A DNA stretch of 64,000 nucleotides, taken from NCBI GenBank assembly GCA_002917075.1, contig NTMA01000010.1, positions 434,001-498,000 on the forward strand, given 5' to 3'. Position numbers and translations under genes: made by a program. The notes under the pieces are model-generated. The model was not told the DNA's origin. It did no database searches and saw only the letters and a list, made by a program, of their open reading frames with translations. Below, piece by piece: positions 11,208 to 25,633 of this stretch (position 1 is its first letter; every line of letters starts with the position of its first letter). The DNA is from Hawksworthiomyces lignivorus. Its lineage: Eukaryota > Ascomycota > Sordariomycetes > Ophiostomatales > Ophiostomataceae.

Positions 11208-14200
11208 ATGGCTTCTGAAGCGAACAGTGGCCAAACAGCGCTGGAGCCTCAACCGCCACAGCCTCCTCAGACCGGTGGAAATGGCGGGTTGCCTCCTTTA
11301 AGTGATCGCGCAAGTACGGCTCGCCCCCTAGACTCGACTTTGTCGCCTAGACGAGGCTCTTCTGCCTGGCCCACACTGGCTGGTACGGCCGCGGCCACGG
11401 CGGCCGCGACCACAACCCCTCCTCTTCGAGATGTCACACCTTCGCCCGAAACCATTGTCGACGAGATTCGTGCACATCTACGGAACAAAAGAAGCCTGCC
11501 TCCAAGATTACACGTTACTATTTCTAAGCGACCGGATGTGCGTCTTGCGCTATTCGAGCAGGAAATGTCGGCCGAAGAGGTGAACGTCTTATTTGGGACG
11601 CCTGTCTCAGAAAAAGTCCGGGCAAAGCTCAATTCGAGGACGAGCTCTTGGTTCAAGGACGCACTTCTAGCCAACAAACAGAAGAGCCCCTCCGCAAAGA
11701 GAGTAGATACACAGGGCGCGGTGTCGCAGTCGACGGTTGCATCGCCGCAAGCTCTGCCGAAGCCACCGACGTTAACAACGTCGACGCCAGCAGCAGCAGC
11801 GGCAAGAGCAGCAGCAGCTCCCACTGCACCACCAACACCACCGGCACCCACAATCTCAACGCCAACCACCGCGCCGACAGCCGCAATTGCTCCGAGACCA
11901 GCGGACATGGCAGCTTCGCATGGAAGCATGGAGACTCCCGTTCCTATACCAATAATCCCAAACACTACCCAGTCTCCTCGCCCAGTCTACAAAATGAAAC
12001 GAACCGGCAAACCAGGCCTGTCCCCGAGGGTGTCTTCATCTTCGGCCAGCGTCTTACCGCCTGGTGCAGGAGCTGCAAGTAGCTCAGGGAAAGGACCGAG
12101 CAGAGCCCACGACGACCTTCAAAACTTGGGGAAAAGCCCGGCAGCAAACAGTACGCATAGTGTCAATGGTGTTGTTCGCACGAACGCAATCCCTGCCACC
12201 GCGAAGCCGTCTGAGATGAATCACACTTCTGCTGTGCCACCTCATAACCAGGGTACTCCATCTGCATCTGTGGTCGAGGTATCAGAAACTGGAGGAGATA
12301 GCCTACCCATAGCTGGCATTACACAATCTCCTGCGTCCCCTGTAGCTTTGACGGAGACTAGGTCACCAAAGGTTCACATGAGTAACTCTGACGCAAAGAA
12401 GCGCCAGAGAGAACCAAGCTCTGATATCGCGTCCAGCATGAGCCCTTCTCGTAGCGAACGAACCCCGAAGCGCTCTAAGCTTTCTAATGCAGGGCACTTG
12501 GGAGTATCAACAAGTTCAAGACCCCAGTCCAACGACGCTCTAGGCGTTTCTTCAGCATCTCGGATGGTTTCTGACACGGAGAAGCCCAGCAGTACTCAAA
12601 GCACTCTGGAAAAGCTGGTCAGCACCCATTTTCCTGATATTGACGATGACTTGGACTCCGATTCAGGTGGCGCTGTTAGTACTCCTGGTCCTGGCGTTTT
12701 GGCAGAGCCGGACACTGTCTCTATTGAAGATGACGAAGAAATTCAGGACGACAACGAAGTCAGCGCAGCTACTAGCTCTGAAGGAAATGTCGAGCAGCAG
12801 AGCCTCTCGCATACACCGAGTGGCAGACCGTACAACAAATGGAAAAGTAAGGAGGATGCCTTTGAGAACTTTATGCCTTATTTTCTGTTGAAGATTTCTC
12901 GTCTAACAGGCTGCAGACTCAACTGGCCAAGAAGAATCGACCAAGGGTGCTTTGATTCCAGATGGTTACAAGAAATCTGACAATTTGGCTGCGCCTTGGA
13001 TTTGCCCTGTGCGCTCGTGTCGCGTTCTTCTTCCCACCCTGTCAAGTATGGGCCACCACTTTTCAGTGCGTATTCGACTTTGGTCTATTGTTTCTTAACA
13101 ACTTCTCTTTTCTTTTTGCTCTTCGAGCTAATATTTTTGTGATTAGCGGCTTCATGGCTGCACCCTTTTTAATGACAATCTTGATGGGACACTCTCCACG
13201 ATACAAAAAATCACCACTAAGGCGCGGTTTGGTGCTCGGGTTGTTTCACAACAGGCACCTGCCTTGGGTATTGATGAAGAAATGACTGCTCCTCATATGC
13301 CCAAAGTCCCCAGTCAGATGAGAGTGTCGAATAGCCCACTTCGGTCTGCTGGTCGCTCAACACCGAAACTGGCCAGCCTCTCCGTATTCGAGCCCTCTTC
13401 TAAATCTCCGCAGCCGCGCTCAGCAATACAGAGCGGCTCAACCAAATTGGCCTCGGAACTCGTGAACAGAGGATCGGAGAATGAGAAACAGACGGAAATA
13501 AAAGTATCCATCTCAGGTCGGGAGTACACAAAGACTCTTTGTAAGTTCCACCTTTTTTTTCTCTACCAATCACCACTCCTCGACCTTGATATGCAGCGCT
13601 ATCTGTAACACCAAACTAATGTGCTCTTGCGCCTCATGAAAAACAGCTGGTGGCTCTTCATACGGTATTATTCTGCCAGACGGCTATACATTGTCGGCAT
13701 ATCAAAGCCACCCTTGGATCTGTCCTGTTCGGTCCTGCAGACGTGTGTTTCCGTCTATTAGCGGTCTTAGTGGGCACTTCTCTGTAAGCAATTAATTGTA
13801 ATCTATGAATTTGTTTTTCTTGCACAACAGACAAAAAGGTACTGATATGAATGCCCCATCGTGTTCTCAGAGACAACACCGGAAATCAATATTCAATGAC
13901 AACGGCGATGGGACTCTATCTGTAATCGGCGAGTCTACGCAGTACCGGTCCATTGTTGTATCACAAGAGCGTCGTTCGCCAGCCGAGCTGGAGCCACTTG
14001 CTACGCCCTTAACATCTGGAGGACTTCCCCTCTCCACGGAAGCCCTCACCTCAGACCAAATCGCGCAAGAAAACCCGACCGATGCAGCAGGCGAGCCTTC
14101 TAGCTCTCCATCAGCGGCTTCTTCCGTCGGAGCCAGTGAAGAAATCAGTCGCATTACTCCGCTATCAACACCCGCTGTAACAGAACAGCCTGCACAAAAT

Positions 14201-15459
14201 TACGATGATCTCCCCAAGCCTGTTGCTCTCAATAGCACGGCAATGTGGAGCTACGTCACACCTCATTTAAAAAGAATGGACAAGAATGTCATCCCCCATA
14301 CGGCTTACGTCCAAGAATTTCTAAAGCTTCCGCGAGTTCGCGACATCCACTGGAAGACGCCTTGGATTGTGCAGAACCCTTATCAGGACTCACACCCGAG
14401 GGATGTGACGAGCCTTCTTATTCACATAACCGGAGATTGCGCCGACGAACCCTGCGAGCCTTGCAAAAAGGGGAAGGGTCCTTTTGAAGGGTGCTTCATT
14501 GTGAGCAAAAACGCGCCTCGCGATTTGCATGCCGCCATCAACTGCTGTGCGAACTGTTTATACCATTGTTGTCAAACAAGATGCACATTGAAGAAATCCC
14601 TTCAGCGCCGATTCCGAACCTTGTTTCCCAACGTCGATTACGAAGAACTCCGGCGCTATTTGCGCTCTGGAGTACATACCAAGGGCTCATCAAAGGGTTT
14701 TCGAGATTTCCATACGGCGAACAAGCCGCAAGGGGCACCAGGCAGTTCGAGTGTTAAGCATACTAATATGACACGCTTAATGAAAACAACAGTGGAGGGC
14801 GAACAGTCTGATGGATCGACTAATTCTCGCCGCTCAGAGCGTATCGCAGTCAAGGAAACCCTGGCTGTTGAAGCAACCAACGGCCCCGGAAGGCACACTG
14901 CCCGGAGTGACAAGCAAACTTCTGTGCCAAAATCACACCGAGATGGTAGACAATTAAGAGACTCGCCATTGATGTCTGCAGGCTCTGCACAATCAGGGCC
15001 TGAGATGTTGGAGATGGAGAGCTGGGAAGTGGCACCAGGAAAAGTACAATCGGAGACTTTTGAGAGTGAGTTGTCTCTCTTTCTTGTGGATCCATTACAC
15101 CACCTTGTCCTATACATTCTTTATTCTAATGAGGCTCCTTTACTGACATCTGTGACCTAGACATCGCTTTCTCCAACGCCTATCTCACATCTAACCAGAT
15201 GGTTCCTATCGATCATAACATGTCATTTCGTGTGGAAGTAGTGCGCCCAGGATCTACAATTCCATTCGATCCTGATCTGCGGTCGAGTCGTGTCTGCTCC
15301 TTGGCAGCCGGAAAGCTCAAAGTTCGAGTTGACAATGTCGAATTTGTTATTGGCCCCAACGGCATGTTTAAGGTAAAGCCAGGAGCATCTTTTTCGGTGG
15401 AAAATCGTCTCTACATTGACGCCTATCTGCATATCTCGGCGCATCGTAATCAGTCTTGA
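11208..15459 (+). CDS. Large protein with two C2H2 fingers, DUF3716 domain and cupin-like C-terminus
   Basis: Six exons: 11208-12846, 12917-13065, 13147-13540, 13647-13783, 13871-15065, 15161-15459, giving 1270 residues. Phases match at every junction. Residues 1-545 are Pro/Ser/Ala-rich and apparently disordered, apart from a conserved-looking stretch around PETIVDEIRAHLRNKRSLP. Two C2H2-like fingers follow with identical spacing C-x4-C-x12-H-x4-H: Cys576, Cys581, His594, His599 and Cys753, Cys758, His771, His776. Each starts with PDGY...PWICPVRSC and ends in FNDN.DGTLS. Each is split by a phase-0 intron after HFS. A Cys-rich domain at about 955-1016 (PCEPCKKGKGPFEGC, CCANC) matches fungal DUF3716. 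The tail (GMFKVKPGASFSVENRLYID) resembles the small cupin of Mif2/CENP-C. Likely nuclear, possibly DNA- or chromatin-binding, but no function is established. The upstream in-frame TTG at 11172 was not used because 11208 is the first ATG. Confidence 0.75.
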
Positions 15460-15688
15460 TGATTTCCTCACGATATGCAGCGGGGTTCTTCTTTTGTCCA
15501 AAGGCACGAAATAGCCCTTTCTTGTAACAATATACACTCACAGCCTGTGTTTCACGTTGCTTTTGTTCTGGGATTAGTGACGGCGCTACTTATGGTTTAG
15601 ATACACGTGCTTATGAAGCAATTTGATAGGAAGGTAATGGCATATTATCAGGTTATCCACGTCCCACTTGGAAATTATTTTCAACGCT

Positions 15689-16818
15689 TTATTTCTCTTG
15701 CCAGCTTGACTTTGTCTCAACCCATCCGTCTCCCTGTACATGATGAACTCGTCAGTATCGCTCGCATAATAAGAGTTCGGGTCCACAAGCTTCATGGACT
15801 TACCAGTCCTGAAAATTCACGACAACGATTGGCATCAACTGTGTGTTGCAGGCCCATCCAGACAGGCATGGTCTTTATGTAGCCCTCCTCTATATCGGCA
15901 GCCTGGCCACCGGAGATGTATACGGCGTTGCCGTTGCGGTGCTCATCTGTGGCGCACAGCAGGATCATGCGCGCGACATCCTCCGGCTCGTTGAGCGGAA
16001 GGCCAGCGGCTCTCCAGCTGTCAGTCAGGCTGTCGATCATGCGCGTATTGGTGGCCGATGGGCAAATGGCGTTGACGCGGACGCCGTACCGCACGGGTGC
16101 GTATGGCGCGAACGAACGCAGCAGGCCCATGATGGCGTGCTTGCTGGTGACGTAGACGGGGACGCCCGGGTTCTCAGTGATGCCTGCCAGCGAGGAGATG
16201 AGCACGATGCTCTTGGCGAGAGGCTTGTCGGCGGCCAAGTCGGCGGCGGCGGCGGCGGCGGCGGGGTCCGGGTTGCGCATGTAGGCGAAGGCGATGCGGC
16301 AGAAGTAGACGACGCTCAGCACGTTGATCTCGAGGCGGTCGCGGATGGCCGCGGGCTCCTCCTGCAGCTTCTCGATCGTCAGCGCGTCCGGCTCAAACCA
16401 GCCGCGGGGCTCGCCGCCCGCCGCCAGCGGCACCGCCGTGTCGATGCGCCCGTGGGCCTCGTACGCGGCCTCAAACAGCGCGAGCTGCGACTTGTGCTCG
16501 CGGACGTCGACGCGCTGGAACGTGACGGTGCCGCCGGCGCTTGCGCCGCTGCCGTCGGCGCGCAGCTGGCTCTCGAGCGCCTTGCCCTTCTCCTCGTCCC
16601 AGTCACCGAAGAAGACGTGGGCGCCGGCCTCGTAGGCCATCTTGACCAGCGAGCCGCCAATACCCTGGGCACCGCCTGTTGCGCACGTGAAGAAGCATCT
16701 GGGTAAGCGATACGGACGCGAGCATTGTCATATATAGGAGAATGAATTAGGTACCTGTCAGGACAATGACCTTGCCCTTAGTCTTCGTCAACACTTCATC
16801 AGTGAAATGTAGTTCCAT
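15689..16818 (-). CDS. Short-chain dehydrogenase/reductase, 15-PGDH-like (left member of a divergent pair)
   Basis: NAD(P)-dependent oxidoreductase with a Rossmann fold; substrate unknown. Exons on the minus strand: 16818-16755, 16675-15804, 15733-15689, giving 326 residues. The cofactor motif TGGAQGIG is formed across the first splice. The catalytic YVTSK (Tyr-x3-Lys) follows a conserved LISS serine. The usual NNAG/NAG motif after strand 4 is replaced by VPLAAG, which is unusual and might alter stability or activity. The middle of the gene is very GC-rich and includes a CGG run at 16241-16263 encoding Ala. The last intron (70 nt, CTGAC branch site) gives a C-terminus GLGDGWVETK. If it is retained, the frame ends at 15792 as GLVSP. 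The spliced form resembles relatives ending in LGDG, so I prefer it. Confidence 0.78.
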
Positions 16819-18033
16819 TCTGACGCTTAGATAGCAATCGGCTACAAAGCCCTGCAAAAAGAGAAATCAAGAAAGAAAGATTTGCAAGCAAGTCTAGTGA
16901 GCCTCAAGATTCAAGAAGGCACGCAAAGTTACAGAGATGAGAAAAGGCATTTGCCTTTTTTTATCTATGAAGCTGGAGAAGACAGGAGCAGCTATATAAC
17001 AGTACTACCCAGGGCCGTAGATACCGTTTTCCTCCAGAGACCGGATAGCCATTTTCCCAACGACCGGTGATATTGTCCGGATAGTCCTTGGCGTTTTGTG
17101 CGGGTAACGAAATCCTCCAGAAGGCTATCAGATCCTACCTCAACCCTATACGCGTCTACGAACAAGGAGAAACAGCACAGCAAAGACAATACTCTTGTGT
17201 TGTTTAAGCTTACCAGTGTGGAATTGAGCTAATTTGTATATGATGTTAACTTCCTTGTATTCGTGTCTCGTGGCCTTTTTTTAAAGAATTGGTTAAGCCA
17301 GCTGGTTTCTCTCTAGAGAATCCAAACGTTCCGGAAAACCAGGTGTTGAATTTCCTGCTGTCCTAAAGTAGAAAGAAAGCAACGGAGCTCGGGGAGAGGG
17401 GAGTCCTCCAGTGTAAAGATGAAAGCGGTTTAGTCCATCTCCTTGAGAATCTGGTGCCACGCGGAGAAAGAGGTCCACTCAAACCTACTCAACCCACTCC
17501 ATTCCCTCGTGGCTTTTCGAATAAAGGTATTCTCCATGTATTTCATTCTCAGACTGGTATGTACATGTCAGCCGTAGATATCCGCTGGCATGTCTTTATG
17601 AAGTAAATTTAACTCAGAGAATGGCTGGAGTGGCTTATTGATGTTAATGATGTTACTAGATGGTCAGGTAGGAGCCATGCTTTTGGAGGGGGTATCGCAA
17701 AGGTGGTGGGGACGCGATGAAAACTAAGAGAAGAGAACGTGGGGAATGTGTTCGGGAGTTGATATTGGAGCTCTGGTTTGTCTCCCGCGCTTCTTGTAGT
17801 AGGGTAGATCTTCGCTAGCGGCTGCGGAATATGTTCATGCCACACCCCTTCTCGATCTTGTCGTTCCGATGGAGACGATCGGCGGGCCAGCCCAGCCCAT
17901 GCGACAGCGCAGCAGAGATTATTTACCAGGCTGTCTGCCGCGAAACAGAGGCTAGATGCATTTATTTCAAACGGATGAATAAAGAAACAAATCCTTTTAT
18001 CAATATATTCCCAATTTTCATATTTTGGACATC
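16819..18033. other. Shared promoter region between two divergent dehydrogenases
   Basis: 1.2 kb head-to-head spacer. Short open frames here have no family similarity. No palindromic regulator site stood out. Confidence 0.5.
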
Positions 18034-19050
18034 ATGTCTCCTTCGACTTTATTAACACACGAAAACAAATCCAAGGTTGCCGTTGTTACGGGCGGCGCCA
18101 GTGGCATCGGCCGTGCCATGGCGACCTACTTGGTCGGCCAAGGCTATGGGCACGTAGCGATCTTAGACGTCGATGCCGCGGCCGGGCCAGCGGTCGCTGC
18201 TGAGCTGGAAGCCGCCGGCAAGGGATCAACATCTGTTGTCCACTTCATACAGTGCGATGTCTCCTCCTGGGCCAGCCAGGCCGCCGCATTTGCAGAGGTG
18301 TACTCTTCGTATGGCGGCCGCATTGATGTTGTCCTAGCCAACGCCGGCATCTCAGAGGGCGGGTCGTCGAGCCTGGTGGTCGAGGCTCTCGGATCCGGAG
18401 CCGAAGATGACGGGCCGCCATCGGAGCCATCTATGCGAACGCTCAATGTCAACTTGATCGGCGTCATCTACTGTGAGATTTTATGCTATTTCTATTCCAA
18501 TTTGCATTTGGTAGTCGCCGTTGATCTGACATGCTCCAGCTGTCAAGCTTGCTACCCATTACCTCAAGAAAAAAGAACCGATCGCCGAGCATGGCGCCGG
18601 CCGTGGCTCCATTATCTGCACGGCATCTAACGCGGGCATCTACCCATTTCCTGTCGCCCCTATATATGCTGCCAGTAAAGCAGGCGTAATTGGCCTAGTC
18701 CGATCTCTAGAGACGCCATTAAAGCGGATACAGATTCAGATCAACGCTCTTGCTCCAGCCGTGTTAGGTGAGTCACTGTCGTTCCACAGCCGCCCGCTTA
18801 CAAAATGCTACTGTGCTGATAAGTAAAAGAAACAAACATTGCACCGGATAAAGCACTGTTCAAAAACATGGTGATGACTCCTATGGAGACACTGGTGCGC
18901 GGCGTAGACCAGATTCTTGGAGACCCGTCCATCTCTGGGAGTGTGGCAGAAATCCACGGCGACAACGTCACTCTTCGGCCGCATCAGGAATACGTGGACG
19001 AAGACTCAAAGAAGAATCTTGACAATTTTTGGAATCTGGGTTACGCCTAA
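18034..19050 (+). CDS. Short-chain dehydrogenase/reductase, 15-hydroxyprostaglandin-dehydrogenase-like
   Basis: NAD(P)-dependent oxidoreductase of unknown substrate. Three exons: 18034-18472, 18540-18767, 18830-19050, giving 295 residues, about normal for this group. It has the classical motifs: TGGASGIG for cofactor binding near residue 20, an acidic ILDVD after strand 2 that favours NAD+ over NADP+, a proper NAG (VLANAGISEGG), the catalytic serine region SIICTASNAG, and Tyr-x3-Lys in YAASK. The ATG at 18034 is preferred over an in-frame TTG three codons upstream. It faces the related dehydrogenase at 15689-16818. The two sequences are clearly distinct, so this is not a recent tandem copy. 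Its stop lies only 88 nt from the convergent alpha-amylase stop. Confidence 0.87.
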
Positions 19051-19138
19051 ATTGTGGACGAATAATTTTCTTACACATTGTAAATGAAATCCTCCCTTTC
19101 TAAAATTGTAAGTATGAACAGGCTATCATAATATACAT

Positions 19139-21401
19139 CTATCGCCATGTTGAAGAAACAGTGACAGAGGTTCCAACGCAGCCAGATGGGACAACGTATG
19201 AACGATTTGGATCACTCTCCCAGATGACAGTACCATCAGATTCCTTCTTAATGAATTTATACTGAAATGAAGTACCGACTGGTAACATGACAGACACAAA
19301 CCATAGAGGATTCGACGTTGTGTAATCTGCCGCAGACAAAGCAATTGCCGAGCTTGTGTCCCAGTTGCTCAGCTGGGAGATGGAACCAGTGAGAAATATA
19401 TTTTCACCGAGGTTGGTCGTCACCAATTCGTCGAAGATGACAGAAAGAGACGATGCGCTAGTGCATGCAGTAGTAGTAGCTGTGGAAGACGCAGTAGACG
19501 TAGTAGATTGTCCAGTGGACGCTCCGCATAAACCACTGCTAGCAACCCAGGACGACGGCACAAGCACACGAGGCAATCCCGATGCCATAGATACAGCAAT
19601 GTTACCGCTAGAATCAGCAGTAATTGTTGTGCATGTGTACAACTCCATGAGTGTTGCACCGGCAGCATAGCCAGTACCACTAAGCGTCAATGTGTAACTG
19701 CCACCAGATTGCCCCTGGTTGCTGAGAACAGTGATTACCTGGCTGCCAGCTTCAGACCCTTTGCGCATAGCTAGCGTATTGGAGTCTTGGTAAAAAGGGG
19801 TATTCTTGGACGAAGCCCAGTTAGCATCGTTTGCTATGATAAGGCTGCGAATCTGATTTGTTGCTTTTGTGTATGTGTAGAGCTCTGCTGTTGTCGAATA
19901 GCCAGACAGCCAGGTTGCTTCACGGTTGTATGGGTCATTCGCTCCATTATAGTGTTGCTCCTGGCCTGCATATACAATGGGAATACCATCTGAAAAGAAG
20001 ATGAAAGAGAGGACATTCTTCGCAAGAGAATAGTCACTCGTGTAGTACGCAAAGCGTGCATTGTCATGGTTTTCGATGAAGTTGCCAAGAAGTGTCGGGT
20101 CAGCGCAGTCAGAAGCAACCGAGTTAATCATGTTATAGAGGTTGCTAATGCTTCCGCTTGTAGACTCAAAAGCGGAAAGAAGTGGGTAATATATGGGATA
20201 ATTGAGCAAACCATCCAAGTAGTTCTGGTAGGGACAGGTATATGCTGGGTCACCGTCAAAGACTTCGCCAACACAATACACACCAGCGGCCGCGTTGTAG
20301 CCGGGCCAAAACGACTGCTGAACATGTTTGACGGTATCGATTCTCAAACCATCAACTTTCCAATTTGTCAGTCTATTGCATAAAAAATATATCTTTGGAT
20401 AGAGCGCCCCAACATTGACCATGAGACCGGAAGTTGCTTACTAGAGTAGTTGGCAACTAGTGAGGACACCCAGCTATACCAGAGGTTCTGAACCTCTGTT
20501 TCACTAGTATTTAGGTCTGGCAGCGAGACCGTTGTATCGCCCAGCCAGCAGTCTTCCACGTCCGTCTGATTGTCGTAGTTAGAGATCAAACAGTAGGGGT
20601 GAAAGTAGCTCTGGGAATTGAACGGATGGAAAACACTGTAGTCCGCCGAGTTACCGGCGCCGTCGTATCCCTAAATGATACATGTTAAGAAGCAAAAATC
20701 ACAAAGGACTGAAAATGTAAAGTAATGCCCTTACCATATGATTAGCAACGACATCAACCATAAGATACATCCCACGGTTATGAAGAGCGTTTGACAGCGC
20801 CTTCAAGTCGTCGGCCGTTCCTAGGTGGGAATTCAGGGCATATCTACACCGGTCAGCGTGAATAATAAACATCAATTAATTGAATCGAAATGGATTAGAG
20901 AAACTAACATGTCCTGTTGCCAGTAGCCGTGGTATGATTCGCCATCTCCAGTATTGTCATAAAATTGACCAGTCACAGGAGTGATCCAGATGGCAGTGAA
21001 CCCCATTCCCTGAATGTAATCAAGCTAGAGCATGAGGCTCTGTTAGCAGTTGTCCTGGTGGGTAGCACAATATGGAGAAAGCCGTAAGTGGTTTGGGTGT
21101 CTCACATGGTTAATAATGCCTTGCCAGCTGCCACCACAGTACACCTAATTGATGCGTTAATAGGTAATAAGATACAGCCAAAACTTAGTATTTTAGTATG
21201 GCCAGAGAGGTACTAGTTGAATGGGGTCTTCCGACTTACTCTCTGACTTGTGTCACAAGCAGCAGTGGTGCTGTTGTCGGTGCGCCCAAACCGATCAGTC
21301 AAAAGAAAGTAGATGGATTGCTTGCGCCATTCTGCCGGCGTCAAAGCCTGGACAGCGGCATGGCCGAGAAGAGAAAACGAGAAGAGACTTGACAACTTCA
21401 T
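19139..21401 (-). CDS. Secreted alpha-amylase (GH13) with C-terminal CBM20 starch-binding domain
   Basis: Endo-acting hydrolase of alpha-1,4-glucan. Six exons on the minus strand: 21401-21240, 21144-21106, 21024-20909, 20843-20735, 20670-20442, 20355-19139, giving 623 residues. A signal peptide ends near VQA/LTPAEW. All four GH13 signatures are present: [15 protein letters not shown] with nucleophile Asp225; GEVFDGD with acid/base Glu249; FIENHDN with Asp316. The nucleophile region is formed by splicing exon 5 to exon 6 (NYS-IDGLRID). A Ser/Thr linker ([15 protein letters not shown]) leads to a CBM20 at about 515-623 ending in TWR. Classical Taka-amylase (about 500 residues) lacks this module; the longer acid-stable fungal amylases carry it. 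It is divergent from the glucoamylase across a 1675-bp spacer, suggesting co-regulation. Confidence 0.93.
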
Positions 21402-25215
<3,814 letters not shown>

Positions 25216-25633
25216 GAGGACCATGGAATGCTCCGTGAGAGGTTCCGTGAATTCCTCCATGCTGCTTAAATATTTATTTCAGAAGACTTACACATCCGGC
25301 CTTGAAGCTGCCTCTGCGGATGTCATCTAAGGTAGGCTGGGCGAGCAGAACGTTAGGCGGTTGGTGCTGAAGCAGAAGACAAAAAAAAAGTTGATTGGGG
25401 CTGTCGAGAATGCCTTCTACTCCTATGTAGTAGCTTAAAATTCCTGTATATATAAAGTACATATGACTTTCTAGGGTTTGAAATATACATAAATATTATA
25501 CAACATAAGAATACTCTACAAACAGAGCCTAAGGAAATACGTCTCGTGGAAAAATTTTCGTGTATCTCATAATTCCCGTTATGAACATAAGTGCTAATGT
25601 ATAGATGATTGTAATTCTAGATAGAAGATATGT
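25216..25633. other. Short convergent spacer
   Basis: 418 nt between the stops of glucoamylase and the sulfate permease. AT-rich with no coding signal; it should contain both polyadenylation regions. Confidence 0.6.

Noticed and set aside
12847..12980. Read-through of exon 1 in the C2H2/DUF3716 gene to the stop at 12980
   Set aside because: A GTAAGG donor at 12847, a CTAAC branch and a CAG at 12916 define an intron leading to the first finger; the read-through residues match nothing.
13805..13870. Upstream extension of exon 5 in the C2H2/DUF3716 gene
   Set aside because: Open in frame, but the phase does not fit the preceding exon. The acceptor at 13870 restores phase and the second zinc-finger histidine.
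15843..16706. 287-codon open frame antisense to the left dehydrogenase
   Set aside because: A by-product of GC-rich coding sequence and the CGG run; the minus strand encodes clear SDR motifs.
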